From NCBI GenBank assembly GCA_030690515.1, contig JAUYGP010000602.1, positions 1 through 8,924 of the forward strand: a stretch of DNA of 8,924 nt, in the 5' to 3' direction. Both the position numbers and the translations under genes were made by a program. Origin of the DNA: Giesbergeria sp. Lineage in GTDB: Bacteria > Pseudomonadota > Gammaproteobacteria > Burkholderiales > Burkholderiaceae_C. The notes under the pieces are model-generated. The model was not told where the DNA came from, did not search any database, and saw only the letters and a program-made list of their open reading frames with translations. Below are positions 8,286 to 8,924 of this stretch, one piece after another (position 1 is the first letter of the stretch; the number at the start of each line of letters is the position of its first letter).

Positions 8286-8921
8286 TTAATCGACCTGCGC
8301 ACCTTGTGTTGCCCCATGCCGGGTGTCGCGATCGTAGGCTTTTTCCTGCGCGGCTTGTGCGGCCAGCAGGCGGTGGCCCAGTGCATTGGCTTGCCGCTCC
8401 AACGTGGGGCAGTCGGGCGCCTCGGGCAGTGCGGCAATGCCCTGGTCGATGGTCTGCGCAGCCTGGCGGCCGAACTGCACGTGGCCCTGCTCGTGTTGGT
8501 GCAAGGCCCGGGCATAGCGTGCGAACCGGGCGTGCTGCGCCTCGCTTGCGGTGCGCAGCACGGGCATCTGGATGCGGGTGGTGAGCCGGGTGTGCACGCG
8601 GGTGATGCGGCAGCGCCCTGCGGCATCGTGGTGCCACCAAAACTTCCAGTGCACGTTCCACTGCGTATAGCCATGGAAGCGCTGCCCAGCTTCGCGGATG
8701 GGGGTGGCCGCATTGAGGGCCTGGCGCAGTGTCTGGCCGGGCTGGATGTCCACCGTGTATGGCTGCTCGGCGTGCTCTTCCGTGACCTCCGCAAGGGCCA
8801 TGCTGCAGGCCAGGAGCAACGCAACAACGCCGAGCGTCGTCCATAGGAGCCTGTCGCACTTGGAAATCGTCGGCTGCAAATCGGCCGCAGCGGTCCATTT
8901 TTTACCGTCTTTTTGCCCCAT
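8286..8921 (-). CDS. Exported DUF922-type protein with HEXXH motif (putative Zn-dependent protease)
   Basis: From ATG 8921 this is a 211-residue protein. A basic N-terminal stretch of about 24 residues precedes a hydrophobic segment (about 25-43, LLWTTLGVVALLLACSMALA), with a probable signal-peptidase site after A44, so it should be exported. The mature part is about 165 residues. It has a WNVHWKFWW segment, a Cys at 104 and another in APDCPTLE that may form a disulfide, and H143-E144-Q-G-H147, a zinc-protease-type HEXXH within LHQHEQGHVQFG. This pattern fits DUF922, annotated as predicted secreted Zn-dependent proteases; proteolysis is not shown by the sequence. The start is uncertain: it lies 3 bases from the window edge, the pre-signal region is long, and a TTG at residue 15 would give a more usual signal peptide. 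The true start may also lie outside. The gene converges on the DUF2817 gene and has no evident link to it. Confidence 0.8.
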   Translation of the reverse strand: MGQKDGKKWTAAADLQPTISKCDRLLWTTLGVVALLLACSMALAEVTEEHAEQPYTVDIQPGQTLRQALNAATPIREAGQRFHGYTQWNVHWKFWWHHDAAGRCRITRVHTRLTTRIQMPVLRTASEAQHARFARYARALHQHEQGHVQFGRQAAQTIDQGIAALPEAPDCPTLERQANALGHRLLAAQAAQEKAYDRDTRHGATQGAQVD

Positions 8922-8924
8922 AGC

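Noticed and set aside
8304..8846. 180-codon plus-strand open frame opposite the DUF922 gene
   Set aside because: The minus-strand frame has a signal peptide and HEXXH motif, while this one has no recognisable motif and no clear ribosome binding site.

Overview
This high-GC window looks like a chromosomal segment of a betaproteobacterium of the order Burkholderiales. Comamonadaceae (Acidovorax/Hydrogenophaga-like) is most likely, because the hyp-hox gene order follows the Cupriavidus necator (Ralstonia eutropha) pattern and the two intergenic palindromic elements resemble dispersed repeats I remember from that family. The taxon is an inference.

Bases 2-5892 hold the end of a hydrogenase maturation operon and a complete H2-sensing circuit, all on the + strand. 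In order these are the 3' end of hypX (CO-ligand synthesis for the NiFe site), hoxA (NtrC-type sigma54 activator), hoxB and hoxC (small and large subunits of the regulatory [NiFe] hydrogenase) and hoxJ (PAS-containing soluble histidine kinase). In the characterised C. necator system HoxBC binds H2 and signals to HoxJ, which controls the phosphorylation of HoxA. Unphosphorylated HoxA activates sigma54 promoters of the energy-conserving hydrogenases, which are not in this window. The first four genes overlap by 4-8 bp, so they look translationally coupled. HoxC-HoxJ is the exception: a 177-bp gap there is filled by a GC-rich, hairpin-forming element that looks like a dispersed repeat.

The hydrogenase proteins carry the marks of the H2-sensor class. 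HoxB has no Tat signal peptide, has glycines where oxygen-tolerant membrane hydrogenases have the two extra cysteines, and has an extra cysteine near the medial cluster. HoxC has bulky gas-channel residues (I62, F110) and ends exactly at the last histidine, with no cleavable C-terminal extension.

Bases 5923-8228 carry two hydrolase genes with a 4-bp overlap on the same strand: an M20 amidohydrolase (hippurate hydrolase/aminoacylase type) and an M14-like metallopeptidase of the DUF2817 family. They have no evident link to hydrogen metabolism and probably mark the edge of the hydrogenase block. A second short palindromic repeat (8229-8285) separates them from a convergent minus-strand gene (8286-8921) for a small exported HEXXH protein of the DUF922 type.

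I found no RNA genes, CRISPR arrays, insertion sequences or phage genes. The locus is a well-preserved instance of a known system rather than a clearly new one. The points most worth checking are the hoxC-hoxJ element, the hairpin around the M20 ribosome binding site, the sensor-specific residues in HoxB/HoxC, and the unexplained peptidase pair.
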